This document shows, piece after piece, positions 41,698-51,489 of a stretch of 64,000 nucleotides of DNA. The translations under genes were made by a program, and so were the position numbers. Below the pieces are notes generated by a model that had not been told where the DNA came from, ran no database searches, and worked only from the letters and a program-made list of their open reading frames with translations. Positions within the stretch are counted from its first letter, which is position 1; every line of letters starts with the position of its first letter. This DNA is from an uncultured Erwinia sp. (GTDB taxonomy: Bacteria > Pseudomonadota > Gammaproteobacteria > Enterobacterales > Enterobacteriaceae), in assembly GCA_946221915.1 (NCBI GenBank), contig CAMIKG010000001.1:296856-360855 (forward strand), given 5' to 3'.

Positions 41698-43446
41698 ATG
41701 CATCTTGATAAAGATCTCTCGACATGGCAGACATTCCGCCGCCTGTGGCCAATGATTGCGCCGCACAAAGCGGGACTGATTGTGGCAGCGATTGCGCTGA
41801 TCGTTAACGCCGCGGGCGATACACTCATGCTGTCACTGCTAAAACCCTTACTTGATGACGGTTTTGGTAAAGCGGACAGCTCGGTTCTGGTATGGATGCC
41901 TCTGGCGGTGATTGGCCTGATGCTGGTACGTGGCATCTCGAGTTTTATCTCCAGCTACTTCATCTCCTGGGTATCCGGGAATGTCGTAATGAATATGCGC
42001 CGTCGGCTGTTCAGCCATATGATGGGCATGCCGGTCACTTTCTTCGACCAGCAATCCACCGGCACTTTGCTGTCGCGCATTACCTACGATTCTGAACAGG
42101 TGGCCGCCTCCTCTTCTGGCGCGCTGGTGACTGTGGTGCGTGAAGGCGCATCCATTATTGGTCTGTTCATCATGATGTTTTACTACAGCTGGCAGCTGTC
42201 GCTGATTCTGATTGTCCTGGCGCCGATTGTCTCCTTTGCGATCCGTCTGGTTTCGAAGCGGTTCCGCAGCATCAGTAAAAACATGCAGAACACGATGGGT
42301 GAAGTGACGACCAGCGCAGAGCAGATGCTAAAAGGGCACAAAGAGGTCTTAATCTTTGGCGGTCAGGAAATTGAAAGCAAACGCTTTGATTCCGTCAGCA
42401 ATAAAATGCGTCAGCAGGGGATGAAGCTGGTCTCTGCCTCCTCGATTTCCGATCCTATCATTCAGCTGATTGCCTCTATGGCACTGGCGTTTGTGCTCTA
42501 TGCCGCCAGCTTCCCAAGCGTGATGGAAACGCTGACTGCCGGTACCATTACCGTGGTGTTCTCTTCGATGGTGGCGCTGATGCGTCCGCTGAAGTCGCTG
42601 ACCAACGTTAATGCCCAGTTCCAGCGCGGAATGGCAGCCTGCCAGACCCTGTTCTCCATTCTGGACAGTGAGCAGGAAACCGACACCGGTACACGTCAAA
42701 TTGAACGTGCTAAAGGTGATATCGAATTCCGTAATGTTACCTTCACCTATCCGGGACGTGATAATCCGGCGCTGCGCAATATCAACCTGACCATACCGGC
42801 CGGGAAAACCGTGGCGCTGGTGGGACGCTCTGGTTCAGGTAAATCGACCCTCGCCAGCCTGCTGACTCGGTTCTACGATGTGCAGCAGGGCGATATCCTG
42901 ATCGATGGTCACGATCTGCGTGAATACACCCTGCGTTCGCTGCGTTCTCAGGTGGCGCTGGTGTCGCAGAACGTGCACCTGTTTAACGATACCATTGCCA
43001 ACAATATCGCCTATGCCCGCAGCGAGAAGTACAGCCGCGAAGAAATTGAGAACGCGGCGGTAATGGCGCATGCCATGGACTTTATCAACAAAATGGATAA
43101 TGGCCTCGATACGGTTATTGGCGAGAACGGGGTCCTGCTGTCCGGTGGCCAGCGACAGCGTATCGCCATTGCCCGCGCATTGCTGCGCGACTGCCCAATT
43201 CTGATCCTCGACGAAGCGACGTCTGCGCTGGATACCGAATCCGAACGCGCCATTCAGTCGGCGCTGGATGAACTGCAGAAAAACCGTACCTCGCTGGTGA
43301 TCGCTCACCGCCTCTCAACCATCGAGAAGGCGGATGAAATCGTGGTGGTCGAAGATGGCCATATCGTTGAGCGTGGCACGCATCAGCAACTGCTGAGCCA
43401 GCAGGGCGCTTATGCGCAGCTGCATAAAATGCAGTTTGGGCAATGA
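41698..43446 (+). CDS. msbA: Lipid A/phospholipid flippase MsbA
   Basis: This 582-residue ABC transporter (E. coli length) flips lipid A-core across the inner membrane as a homodimer. Six membrane helices fill the first 330 residues. Walker A is GRSGSGKS near residue 376-383, the signature [16 protein letters not shown] starts at 481, and Walker B is [12 protein letters not shown]. It overlaps lpxK by four bases (ATGA), an essential lipid A pair. Confidence 0.98.
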   Translation: MHLDKDLSTWQTFRRLWPMIAPHKAGLIVAAIALIVNAAGDTLMLSLLKPLLDDGFGKADSSVLVWMPLAVIGLMLVRGISSFISSYFISWVSGNVVMNMRRRLFSHMMGMPVTFFDQQSTGTLLSRITYDSEQVAASSSGALVTVVREGASIIGLFIMMFYYSWQLSLILIVLAPIVSFAIRLVSKRFRSISKNMQNTMGEVTTSAEQMLKGHKEVLIFGGQEIESKRFDSVSNKMRQQGMKLVSASSISDPIIQLIASMALAFVLYAASFPSVMETLTAGTITVVFSSMVALMRPLKSLTNVNAQFQRGMAACQTLFSILDSEQETDTGTRQIERAKGDIEFRNVTFTYPGRDNPALRNINLTIPAGKTVALVGRSGSGKSTLASLLTRFYDVQQGDILIDGHDLREYTLRSLRSQVALVSQNVHLFNDTIANNIAYARSEKYSREEIENAAVMAHAMDFINKMDNGLDTVIGENGVLLSGGQRQRIAIARALLRDCPILILDEATSALDTESERAIQSALDELQKNRTSLVIAHRLSTIEKADEIVVVEDGHIVERGTHQQLLSQQGAYAQLHKMQFGQ

Positions 43447-44420
43447 TTGAACGTATCTGGAGTGGACGTTCGCCGCTGTGGCTGCTGTTGCTGCCTTTCA
43501 GCTGGCTGTATGGGCTGATTAGCAACGGCATCCGCCTGAGCTATCAGCTTGGCTGGCGCAAGGTGTGGCGTGCTTCAGTGCCGGTAGTGGTGGTGGGCAA
43601 CCTCACCGCTGGCGGCAACGGAAAAACACCCGTTGTGATTTGGCTGGTGGAAGCTCTGCAACGTCAGGGGCTGCGCGTGGGGGTTGTCTCGCGTGGCTAT
43701 GGCGGCAAGGCGGAACGCTATCCATTATTGCTGGACGATACCACTCCTACCGCAGCAGCCGGTGACGAGCCGGTGCTGATTTATCAGCGCACGCATGCTC
43801 CGGTGGCGGTTTCGCCGCGGCGCAGTGACGCAGTGCAGGCGCTGCAGGTACGCGGCGATATTGATGTGATCGTCACTGACGATGGTCTCCAGCATTATGC
43901 ACTGGCGCGCGATATTGAGATCGTGGTGGTTGATGGTGTGCGCCGTTTTGGCAACGGCTGGTGGCTACCTGCCGGGCCAATGCGTGAGCGCGCCGGACGG
44001 CTGGCCAGCGTCGATGCGGTGATCGTCAACGGTGGCGAGGCGCAGGGAAACGAGATCGCGATGCGTTTGCAACCCGGTCAGGCGATTAATCTGCAAACCG
44101 GGCAAAGCAAAGCGTTAGCTGAACTGCCACCGCTGGTGGCGATGGCAGGTATTGGTCATCCGCCACGCTTTTTCGCTACTCTGAGGCAGCAGGGCGTGAC
44201 ACCGTTAAAAGAAATGGCGTTCGCCGATCATCAGGCCTACAGCGAAGCAGAGCTGGGCGCACTGACCGCCGCAGGGCAGGCGTTGATTATGACGGAAAAA
44301 GATGCGGTAAAATGCCGTCAGTTCGCTGCTGAAAACTGGTGGTATCTGCCCGTTGATGCCGACATACCGGCGCACGCTGCCACGGAACTGCTTGATAAAA
44401 TTAAGAGTCTGGTGAAATAA
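43443..44420 (+). CDS. lpxK: Tetraacyldisaccharide 4'-kinase
   Basis: This 325-residue membrane-associated kinase phosphorylates the lipid A precursor at the 4' position. An N-terminal hydrophobic helix (11-27) anchors it. The P-loop [11 protein letters not shown] is at 52-62. [18 protein letters not shown] (about 138-155) carries the catalytic aspartates. Start overlaps the msbA stop. Confidence 0.96.
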   Translation: MIERIWSGRSPLWLLLLPFSWLYGLISNGIRLSYQLGWRKVWRASVPVVVVGNLTAGGNGKTPVVIWLVEALQRQGLRVGVVSRGYGGKAERYPLLLDDTTPTAAAGDEPVLIYQRTHAPVAVSPRRSDAVQALQVRGDIDVIVTDDGLQHYALARDIEIVVVDGVRRFGNGWWLPAGPMRERAGRLASVDAVIVNGGEAQGNEIAMRLQPGQAINLQTGQSKALAELPPLVAMAGIGHPPRFFATLRQQGVTPLKEMAFADHQAYSEAELGALTAAGQALIMTEKDAVKCRQFAAENWWYLPVDADIPAHAATELLDKIKSLVK

Positions 44421-44481
44421 ACTTCAGTCTGATGATAATGAGTCGCTAAACTAATGGCATCTTCTTTTTCAGGATGCCACG

Positions 44482-45699
44482 ATGCCTGCACTTGACCTCT
44501 CTCTGGCGACGGCCCGCAAGCTGCATCTTGCCGCGCAACAATTACTAAAATCTCCGAAACGCAAAGCGCGTTACCCAGACGTGCTGGCCACCATCCGCAA
44601 TATGTCGTTGCTGCAAATCGATACCATCAATGTGGTGGCGCGCAGTCCTTATCTGGTGCTGTATAGCCGGCTAGGGGCGTATCCGCAGCAGTGGCTGGAA
44701 CAGACGCTGGCCGAAGGGCTGCTGTTTGAATACTGGGCGCATGAGGCGTGCTTTATTCCGCTGGAAGATTACAAACTGCTGCGTCACCGCATGCTTGAAC
44801 CTGCCAATCTGGGCTGGAAATACAATGCCGAATGGGTGGCGAATTATGCGCAGGAGATAGAGGCGCTGCTGGCATATATCGCCACTAATGGTCCGGTGCG
44901 TTCGGCTGATTTTGCCACTGCGCCGGGGCATCAGCCCGGCTGGTGGTCATGGAAACCACACAAACGACATCTGGAAAATCTGTTTACCGCCGGTGAGTTA
45001 ATGGTCACGGAGCGACGTAACTTTCAGCGGGTTTATGATTTACGCACCCGCGTATTACCCGACTGGGACGATGAACTGCATTTGCTTAATGAGGCGGATG
45101 CAGTACAGCAAATGCTGCATAACAGCATGCGCAGCCTTGGTATTTTCCGCGCGGAGTGGCTGGCTGATTACTACCGAATCAAACGAGCGCCGGTTAAGGC
45201 GGTGCTGGCGCAGGCGCTGGAAAGCGGCGAGGTGGTGGCGGTGAATGTGCAGCAGCTGGGCGTGATGTATCTGCATCAGTCGCTGCTGCCGCTGCTGGAA
45301 AAACCGTTACAGGCCAGCCATACCGCACTGCTGTCACCATTTGATCCGGTGGTGTGGGATCGCCGCCGTGCGCTGGAACTGTTCGCGTTCGATTATCGTA
45401 TTGAGTGCTACACGCCGGAAGCGAAGCGCAAGTTTGGTTATTTTGTCCTGCCGGTACTGCATCGCGGCGCGCTGAAAGGGCGTCTGGACGCCAAAATGTT
45501 GCGCAGAGAGCAGGTGCTGCAGATAAAAGGCCTCTGTCTCGAGGCGGGCGTGAAAGTAACGGACGGCCTGATACACGATCTTACTCGTGTCATTACGGAT
45601 TTTGCCCGCTGGCAGGGCGCACAGCAGATTGTGATTGATCGCGCACCTGACGCACTGCGAGCCAGTTGGGGAGAGGGCTGGCGCTGTGATATGCTGTAG
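44482..45699 (+). CDS. ycaQ: DNA glycosylase YcaQ (interstrand crosslink repair)
   Basis: This 405-residue protein belongs to the winged-helix HTH_42 glycosylase family. YcaQ of E. coli unhooks N7-linked DNA interstrand crosslinks. The catalytic QxD motif is visible as Gln45-Ile46-Asp47 in LLQIDTINVV, where AlkZ relatives have QxQ. FEYWAHEACFIPLEDY (about 80-95) is a conserved stretch of the family. It is the first gene of a probable unit with ycaR and kdsB. Confidence 0.92.
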   Translation: MPALDLSLATARKLHLAAQQLLKSPKRKARYPDVLATIRNMSLLQIDTINVVARSPYLVLYSRLGAYPQQWLEQTLAEGLLFEYWAHEACFIPLEDYKLLRHRMLEPANLGWKYNAEWVANYAQEIEALLAYIATNGPVRSADFATAPGHQPGWWSWKPHKRHLENLFTAGELMVTERRNFQRVYDLRTRVLPDWDDELHLLNEADAVQQMLHNSMRSLGIFRAEWLADYYRIKRAPVKAVLAQALESGEVVAVNVQQLGVMYLHQSLLPLLEKPLQASHTALLSPFDPVVWDRRRALELFAFDYRIECYTPEAKRKFGYFVLPVLHRGALKGRLDAKMLRREQVLQIKGLCLEAGVKVTDGLIHDLTRVITDFARWQGAQQIVIDRAPDALRASWGEGWRCDML

Positions 45700-45733
45700 T
45701 TTCTGATATTACCGGGTTCATTACGGAGGAACC

Positions 45734-45916
45734 ATGGATCACCGTTTACTCGAAATTGTGGCTTGCCCGGTTTGCAACGGCAAACTCTATTACAACAAAG
45801 AGCAGCAGGAACTGATCTGCAAGCCTGATGGTCTGGCTTTTCCGGTACGTGACGGCATTCCGGTGCTGCTGGAAAACGAAGCGCGCACCATGACCCTGGA
45901 AGAGAGCCATCCATGA
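45734..45916 (+). CDS. ycaR: YcaR/Trm112-family small protein
   Basis: This 60-residue protein ([20 protein letters not shown]...) has a CPVC motif near residue 11-14 and belongs to the Trm112/UPF0434 family. In eukaryotes and archaea Trm112 activates methyltransferases; the bacterial role is unproven. GGAGGA precedes the ATG, and the stop overlaps the kdsB start by four bases. Confidence 0.95.
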   Translation: MDHRLLEIVACPVCNGKLYYNKEQQELICKPDGLAFPVRDGIPVLLENEARTMTLEESHP

Positions 45917-46659
45917 GTTTTGTCGCCATTATTCCGGCGCGCTTTGCGTCGACCCGCCTGCCCGGCAAGCCGCTGGTGGATATCCATGGCAAACCGATGG
46001 TCGTACATGTGATGGAGAAGGCGCGGGAATCCGGCGCTGAGCGGGTGATTGTCGCGACGGACCATCCCGAGGTAGCTGATGCGGTGCGCGCAGCGGGTGG
46101 TGAAGTGTGCATGACCCGTGCCGACCATCAGTCCGGTACTGAACGTCTGGCGGAAGTGATCGAGCACTATCAGTTCGCCGATGACACAGTAATCGTCAAC
46201 GTGCAGGGCGATGAGCCGATGATCCCGCCGGTGATTATCCGTCAGGTGGCGGACAATCTGGCGGGAGTCAGCGCAGGCATGGCGACCCTGGCGGTGCCGA
46301 TTACCAGTGCGGAAGAAGCCTTTAACCCGAACGCGGTGAAAGTAGTGCGTGATGCGCAGGGCTACGCGCTCTACTTCTCGCGCGCAACCATTCCGTGGGA
46401 GCGTGACCGTTTTGCCCAGTCACGCGAGGCGATTGGCGATCATTTCCTGCGCCATATTGGCATCTACGCCTATCGCGCCGGTTTTATCCGTCGCTATGTG
46501 CGCTGGGAACCGAGCCAGCTGGAGCAAATTGAGTTATTAGAGCAGCTCAGGGTGCTGTGGTACGGCGAGAAGATTCACGTCGATGTCGCGAAAGCCATCC
46601 CCAGTGTCGGTGTCGATACGCCGGAAGACCTGCTGCGCGTTCGTGCCGCCATGCAGTAA
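45913..46659 (+). CDS. kdsB: 3-deoxy-manno-octulosonate cytidylyltransferase
   Basis: This 248-residue enzyme (E. coli length) activates Kdo with CTP to make CMP-Kdo for lipopolysaccharide. [15 protein letters not shown] (7-21) binds CTP and [12 protein letters not shown] (about 96-107) holds metal-binding Asp. Its ATG overlaps the ycaR stop (ATGA), so the two are translationally coupled. Confidence 0.97.
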   Translation: MSFVAIIPARFASTRLPGKPLVDIHGKPMVVHVMEKARESGAERVIVATDHPEVADAVRAAGGEVCMTRADHQSGTERLAEVIEHYQFADDTVIVNVQGDEPMIPPVIIRQVADNLAGVSAGMATLAVPITSAEEAFNPNAVKVVRDAQGYALYFSRATIPWERDRFAQSREAIGDHFLRHIGIYAYRAGFIRRYVRWEPSQLEQIELLEQLRVLWYGEKIHVDVAKAIPSVGVDTPEDLLRVRAAMQ

Positions 46660-46667
46660 CGCGATCC

Positions 46668-46694
46668 TCCCTCTCCCATGAAATGGGGGAGGGC
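46668..46694. repeat. C-rich/G-rich hairpin, copy 5
   Basis: CCCTCTCCCAT and ATGGGGGAGGG pair with one bulged position around a GAA loop, nine bases after the kdsB stop. It has the same design as the copies near amiD, clpA and ycaD. Confidence 0.55.
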
Positions 46695-46882
46695 GAGCAA
46701 GCGACACTGTGCCCGCATTTCCCCTCTATCCGTCTTTCACGCAGATTATCGAAAGAACCGGGTAACTCGTCTTCTCTTTATCCTCATTTGTGCTTTTTCC
46801 ACCGTATCTTTGATCTGAGCCGATGAAATCACCGGTCAGCACGCCCATGATAAAAAACCTCATTGCGCACAGAGGTAATGTA

Positions 46883-47776
46883 ATGGAACAGTTACGAGCT
46901 GAACTGGCGCTGGTGCTGGGCGAAAGCATCAGCCGGCTGGAGCCGGTCTCCGAACAACCTTACGCGACACTGTTTACGCTGTATGACAAAGCGGGGCACG
47001 CGATGTCGCTGGTGGCAAAATGTTACCGCAACAGTGGTATGGCGGCGCGCGAAGCTTACAAGCTCTCCATGCTGGCGCGTGAAGGCAATGTCAGGTTGCC
47101 TGCGGTGTATGGCGTGGTGCTCAGCCAGCAAAAACCGCAGCACGAGGTCCTGCTGATTGAACGTTTAGGCGGTGTCCCGGTGGAGGCGCCGACGCGCACG
47201 CCACAACGCTGGGCGGAATTGCAGCAGCAAATCGTAGAAAGCCTGCTCGCCTGGCACCGTATCGACAGTCACGGACTGGTCGGGACGGTAGACAGCACGC
47301 AGGAAAACCGCTGGGCGGCATGGTATGCACAGCGGGTGGAAGTGTTATGGGCGACGCTGAGTCATCTGACGCCGCCGGATTTCACCCACGATGACCGGCG
47401 TATTCTCTATCGCAGCCGCGAACAGTTGCCGCAACTATTTCGCGATTTCGATGACAGCTGTGTGCTGGTGCATGGTAATGTGACGTTGCGTAATATGCTG
47501 AAAGATGCGCGCAGCGACCTGCTGCTGGCAATGGTGAATCCGGGCACTATGTTGTGGGCGCCGCGTGAATATGAACTGTTCCGTTTATGGGACGGTGGTG
47601 CGGCGGAGTCGCTGCTGTTCCGTTATCTGGAACACGCGCCAGTCGCTGAGGATTTTATCGGGCGGCGCTGGTTGTACCTGCTATGGGACACCATCGCCAC
47701 CCTCGTTGATACTGGCAAATTTAACCGGCGGCAATTCAACGCCGCGACCGAAGGGCTACTGCCCTGGCTCTACTGA
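46883..47776 (+). CDS. ycbJ: YcbJ, kinase-fold (APH-like) protein of unknown function
   Basis: This 297-residue protein has the E. coli YcbJ length when started at MEQLRAELALVLG, which has AGAGG seven bases upstream; the frame is open for 20 further codons. VLVHGNVTLRNMLKDARSD (about 213-231) looks like the HGDxxxxN catalytic loop of aminoglycoside-phosphotransferase-like kinases with Asn in place of Asp. LLAMVNPGTMLWAPREYEL would hold the metal-binding segment; the usual Asp appears to be missing, so activity is doubtful. It ends 21 bases inside the convergent elyC. Confidence 0.88.
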   Translation: MEQLRAELALVLGESISRLEPVSEQPYATLFTLYDKAGHAMSLVAKCYRNSGMAAREAYKLSMLAREGNVRLPAVYGVVLSQQKPQHEVLLIERLGGVPVEAPTRTPQRWAELQQQIVESLLAWHRIDSHGLVGTVDSTQENRWAAWYAQRVEVLWATLSHLTPPDFTHDDRRILYRSREQLPQLFRDFDDSCVLVHGNVTLRNMLKDARSDLLLAMVNPGTMLWAPREYELFRLWDGGAAESLLFRYLEHAPVAEDFIGRRWLYLLWDTIATLVDTGKFNRRQFNAATEGLLPWLY

Positions 47777-48547
47777 TGCGGGCGTATCGTCGCCCTTCAG
47801 CCACTGCCAGAGGCGGCCCAGCGACTCATACCAGGCGCGCTCGCTGTGGCCCAGCCAGATAGCGGCAGGTTGCACTCTTTCCCACCAGTTGAGCGGCGAG
47901 GTGATCGCCAGTTGATTGGCAGGGGCGGCGATCGGTTGTAAGCCGACGGCATGGAAGAAATTCATCGCCCGCCGCATATGGCTGGCGGAGGTAACCAGCA
48001 GGAATGGCTGATCGCCAATCGCTTTTTTGACTTCCTGCGCTTCTTCTTCGGTATCACGTGGTTTATCCAGCGTAATGATATCCTCCGCCGGCACGCCCAG
48101 CGTGATGGCGACGCGTTTGCCTGTTTCCGCGATACTGACCGGATTTTGCGCCGCTGCATAGCCGGTAAAAATCATCTTCGACCCCGGATTATCGCGCCAC
48201 TGACGCACCCCTTCCACCAGCCGTGGCAAACTGTTGCCCACCAGATTGGAGCCAGGCGCCCATTCCGGGTTCCAGGTATAGCCGCCGCCAAGCACCACGA
48301 TATAGTTAACTGGCTTGCCGCCATTCCAGGTGGGATAGCCCTCTTCAATCGGTTCCAGCAGGCGGTCGGCCACCGGTTGCAGACTAATTAACAACAGGAT
48401 TATCCAGGCGGAAGAGAGTATAATTTTGCCCGTTTTCTGCCAGCGGCTAAACCACAGCAGTAAAAGGCCAGTCGCCATCACTATCAGCAGGAAGGGCAAG
48501 GGCAGCAGCAGGCCACCAATGATTTTTTTGAGGGTGAAAAGTAGCAA
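47756..48547 (-). CDS. elyC: Envelope biogenesis factor ElyC (DUF218)
   Basis: This 263-residue inner-membrane protein (259 in E. coli) has two N-terminal hydrophobic helices (about 9-31 and 42-60) and a DUF218 domain with YIVVLGGGYTWNPEW (about 82-96) and FTGYAAAQNP. ElyC is needed for cell-wall and lipid-carrier homeostasis at low temperature in E. coli. Its 3' end overlaps ycbJ by 21 bases tail-to-tail, which leaves no room for a terminator between them. Confidence 0.93.
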   Translation of the reverse strand: MLLFTLKKIIGGLLLPLPFLLIVMATGLLLLWFSRWQKTGKIILSSAWIILLLISLQPVADRLLEPIEEGYPTWNGGKPVNYIVVLGGGYTWNPEWAPGSNLVGNSLPRLVEGVRQWRDNPGSKMIFTGYAAAQNPVSIAETGKRVAITLGVPAEDIITLDKPRDTEEEAQEVKKAIGDQPFLLVTSASHMRRAMNFFHAVGLQPIAAPANQLAITSPLNWWERVQPAAIWLGHSERAWYESLGRLWQWLKGDDTPASVEPGQ

Positions 48548-48672
48548 AAACTAACTCCTTTTGTCCGAAAAAACAGCACCTGAAGGCGAAGCGGTGAGTG
48601 AAAGGTTCATTCTACGCCAGTGTGTGCCAAAATAGCCCCTTAATTCACGGCAGTTATCCGGAGCCGCTATTT

Positions 48673-49458
48673 ATGCAGGATCGCAACTTTGATGATATCG
48701 CTGAGAAATTCTCGCAAAACATTTACGGTACCACCAAAGGGCGTATTCGTCAGGCCATCCTGTGGCAGGAGCTGGACGCGTTACTTACCACCCTGCCAGC
48801 ACGCCCGCTAACGGTGCTGGATGCGGGCGGTGGCGAAGGGCAAACCGCCTGTGGACTGGCGGCGCGCGGCCATCAGGTGTTGCTGTGCGATTTATCAGCC
48901 GAGATGATCCAGCGCGCGCAGGCTCACGCCGCCGAAAAAGGTGTGAGCGAAAACATGCAATTCAAACAAATTAGCGCGCAAATGGTCGGTCAACATTTGG
49001 ATAAGCCGGTTGATCTGGTATTGTTTCACGCTGTGCTGGAGTGGGTTGCCCAGCCGCAGGACGTGCTGGCGGCGCTGTATGACGCGCTGGCGCCGGGTGG
49101 CGTGCTGTCACTGATGTTTTATAACCTGCATGGCCTGACCATGCGAACGCTGACGCTGGGCAATTTTGGCTATCTGCAGGCGGATTTGCGCAAGCGCAAA
49201 CGGAAAACCCTGTCGCCGGACTATCCGCGCGATCCAGAGCAGGTGTACGGCTGGCTGCGTGAACTGGGCTTCACCATTGAACAGCGTGCCGGCATCCGCG
49301 TCTTCCATGATTATATGCGCGATAAAGAGAAACAGAGCGAAAGATTCGATGAGGTGCTGGCAATGGAACAGCGTTATTGCCGGCAGGAGCCATTTTTAAG
49401 TTTAGGGCGTTATATCCACGTGACAGCGCGGAAACCCATTCAGAAGGACCAACTATGA
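48673..49458 (+). CDS. cmoM: tRNA 5-carboxymethoxyuridine methyltransferase CmoM
   Basis: This 261-residue SAM-dependent methyltransferase (formerly SmtA) methylates cmo5U to mcmo5U at the tRNA wobble position. The SAM-binding motif is [16 protein letters not shown] (about 47-62), and [12 protein letters not shown] (about 118-129) is motif III. The start [13 protein letters not shown] is by homology to E. coli; the frame opens 25 codons earlier. It overlaps mukF by four bases and leads the muk operon. Confidence 0.95.
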   Translation: MQDRNFDDIAEKFSQNIYGTTKGRIRQAILWQELDALLTTLPARPLTVLDAGGGEGQTACGLAARGHQVLLCDLSAEMIQRAQAHAAEKGVSENMQFKQISAQMVGQHLDKPVDLVLFHAVLEWVAQPQDVLAALYDALAPGGVLSLMFYNLHGLTMRTLTLGNFGYLQADLRKRKRKTLSPDYPRDPEQVYGWLRELGFTIEQRAGIRVFHDYMRDKEKQSERFDEVLAMEQRYCRQEPFLSLGRYIHVTARKPIQKDQL

Positions 49459-50777
49459 GTGAATTTTCCCAGACTGTACCGGAACTGGTTGCCTGGGCGC
49501 GGAAGAACGATTTTTCCGTCACTTTACCGACCGAACGTCTGGCTTTTTTACTGGCCGTCGCCACCCTTAACGGCGAACGCATGGATGGCGAAATGAGTGA
49601 AGGCGATCTGGTTGATGCCTTCCGCCACGTCAGTAAAGCCTTCGAACAAACTAACGAAACCGTGCAGGTGCGTGCCAATAACGCCATTAACGATATGGTG
49701 CGTCAGCGCCTGTTCAACCGTTTCACCAGCGAGCTGACCGACGGCAATGCCATTTACCGTCTGACGCCGCTGGCGATTGGCATTACCGATTACTATATCC
49801 GCCAGCGCGAGTTCTCCACGCTGCGCCTTTCTATGCAGTTGTCGATTGTGGCGCAGGAGCTGAAGCGCGCTGCCGACGCGGCAGAAGAGGATGGTGATGA
49901 ATTTCACTGGCATCGCAACGTCTTTGCACCGCTGAAGTATTCTGTTGCCGAGATTTTCGACAGTATCGATCTGACGCAGCGCATGATGGACGAGCAGCAG
50001 CAGGCGGTGAAAGACGATATCGCCCAGTTGCTGAACCAGGACTGGCGTGCGGCAATCTCCAGCTGTGAACTGCTGCTGTCAGAAACCTCCGGCACCCTGC
50101 GCGAACTGCAGGATACGCTGGAAGCGGCGGGGGATAAATTACAGGCAAACCTGCTGCGGATTCAGGATGCCACTATGAGCAGCCCGGATCTCGGTTTTGT
50201 CGATAAACTGGTGTTTGACCTGCAGAACAAACTCGACCGTATTGTCAGCTGGGGCCAGCAGGCGATTGACCTGTGGATTGGTTACGATCGCCACGTGCAT
50301 AAATTTATCCGTACCGCCATTGATATGGATAAAAACCGCGTCTTCGCCCAGCGTCTGCGCCAGTCAGTGCAGAACTACTTTGACAGCCCGTGGGCGCTGA
50401 CCTATGCCAATGCCGAACGTCTGTACGATATGCGTGATGAAGAGCTGACGCTGCGTAACGAAGAGGTGACCGGCGAGCTGCCTTCTGAGCTGGAATACGA
50501 AGAATTTAATGAAATTCGCGAACAGATTGCAGCGATGATTGAAGACGCGCTGCAGATTTACAAACTGGAGCAAAAACCGCTCCACTTAGCCTCGGTGATG
50601 CGCGAATATCTGGCGCAATATCCGCGAGCACGTCATTTCGACGTCGCGCGCATCGTGGTGGATCAGGCCGTGCGCTTAGGCGTGGCCGAAGCAGATTTCT
50701 CCGGCCTGTCTGCTGAATGGCAGGCCATTAATGATTACGGAGCCAAGGTGCAGGCACATGTCATCGACAAATATTGA
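49455..50777 (+). CDS. mukF: Chromosome partition protein MukF (kleisin)
   Basis: This 440-residue kleisin bridges MukB heads and binds MukE. The start [19 protein letters not shown] matches E. coli and sits in an ATGA overlap with cmoM; an in-frame ATG lies 26 codons upstream inside cmoM. The N-terminal winged-helix dimer domain is followed by a helical linker rich in Glu/Leu and a C-terminal winged helix that contacts the MukB cap. Confidence 0.97.
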   Translation: MSEFSQTVPELVAWARKNDFSVTLPTERLAFLLAVATLNGERMDGEMSEGDLVDAFRHVSKAFEQTNETVQVRANNAINDMVRQRLFNRFTSELTDGNAIYRLTPLAIGITDYYIRQREFSTLRLSMQLSIVAQELKRAADAAEEDGDEFHWHRNVFAPLKYSVAEIFDSIDLTQRMMDEQQQAVKDDIAQLLNQDWRAAISSCELLLSETSGTLRELQDTLEAAGDKLQANLLRIQDATMSSPDLGFVDKLVFDLQNKLDRIVSWGQQAIDLWIGYDRHVHKFIRTAIDMDKNRVFAQRLRQSVQNYFDSPWALTYANAERLYDMRDEELTLRNEEVTGELPSELEYEEFNEIREQIAAMIEDALQIYKLEQKPLHLASVMREYLAQYPRARHFDVARIVVDQAVRLGVAEADFSGLSAEWQAINDYGAKVQAHVIDKY

Positions 50778-51489
50778 ACAAGTGATGCCGGTCAAACTGG
50801 CTCAGGCACTGGCCAACCCGATTTTCCCGGCGCTGGATAGCCAGTTGCGTGCAGGGCGCCATATTGGCATTGAAGAGTTAGATAATCACGCCTTCCTGAT
50901 GGATTATCAGGAGTATCTGGAAGAGTTCTACGCGCGCTACAACGTCGAGTTGATCCGCGCGCCGGAGGGCTTCTTCTATCTGCGTCCGCGCTCCACGACG
51001 CTGATCCCACGTTCGGTACTGTCCGAACTGGATATGATGGTGGGGAAAATTCTTTGCTACCTCTATCTCAGCCCGGAACGGCTGGCGAACGAAGGCATCT
51101 TTACCCAGCAGGAGTTGTATGACGAGCTGCTGAGCCTGGCGGATGAAAGCAAGCTGCTGAAGCTGGTGAACCAGCGTTCCACCGGCTCGGATCTCGACAA
51201 GCAGAAACTGCAGGAAAAAACCCGTGCGTCATTAAACCGTCTGCGCCGCCTCGGTATGGTGTGGTTTATGGGTAATGACAGCAGCAAGTTTCGCATTAAC
51301 GAATCCGTCTTTCGCTTTGGCGCCGATGTGCGCAGCGGCGACGATCCGCGCGAAGCGCAACTGCGCATGATCCGCGACGGTGAAGCGATGGCGCTGGAAT
51401 CGGGCATGACGCTAAATGATGAAAGCGATGATAACGAGAACGACAGCGACAGCACGACGTCAGACAACGCGGAGGATGAACAGGAATGA
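50758..51489 (+). CDS. mukE: Chromosome partition protein MukE
   Basis: This 243-residue dimer-forming protein (234 in E. coli) works with MukF to control MukB. The start [16 protein letters not shown] lies 20 bases inside mukF, as in E. coli. Two winged-helix domains precede an acidic tail ([20 protein letters not shown]) that is longer than the E. coli tail and accounts for the extra length. It overlaps mukB by four bases. Confidence 0.97.
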   Translation: MSSTNIEQVMPVKLAQALANPIFPALDSQLRAGRHIGIEELDNHAFLMDYQEYLEEFYARYNVELIRAPEGFFYLRPRSTTLIPRSVLSELDMMVGKILCYLYLSPERLANEGIFTQQELYDELLSLADESKLLKLVNQRSTGSDLDKQKLQEKTRASLNRLRRLGMVWFMGNDSSKFRINESVFRFGADVRSGDDPREAQLRMIRDGEAMALESGMTLNDESDDNENDSDSTTSDNAEDEQE

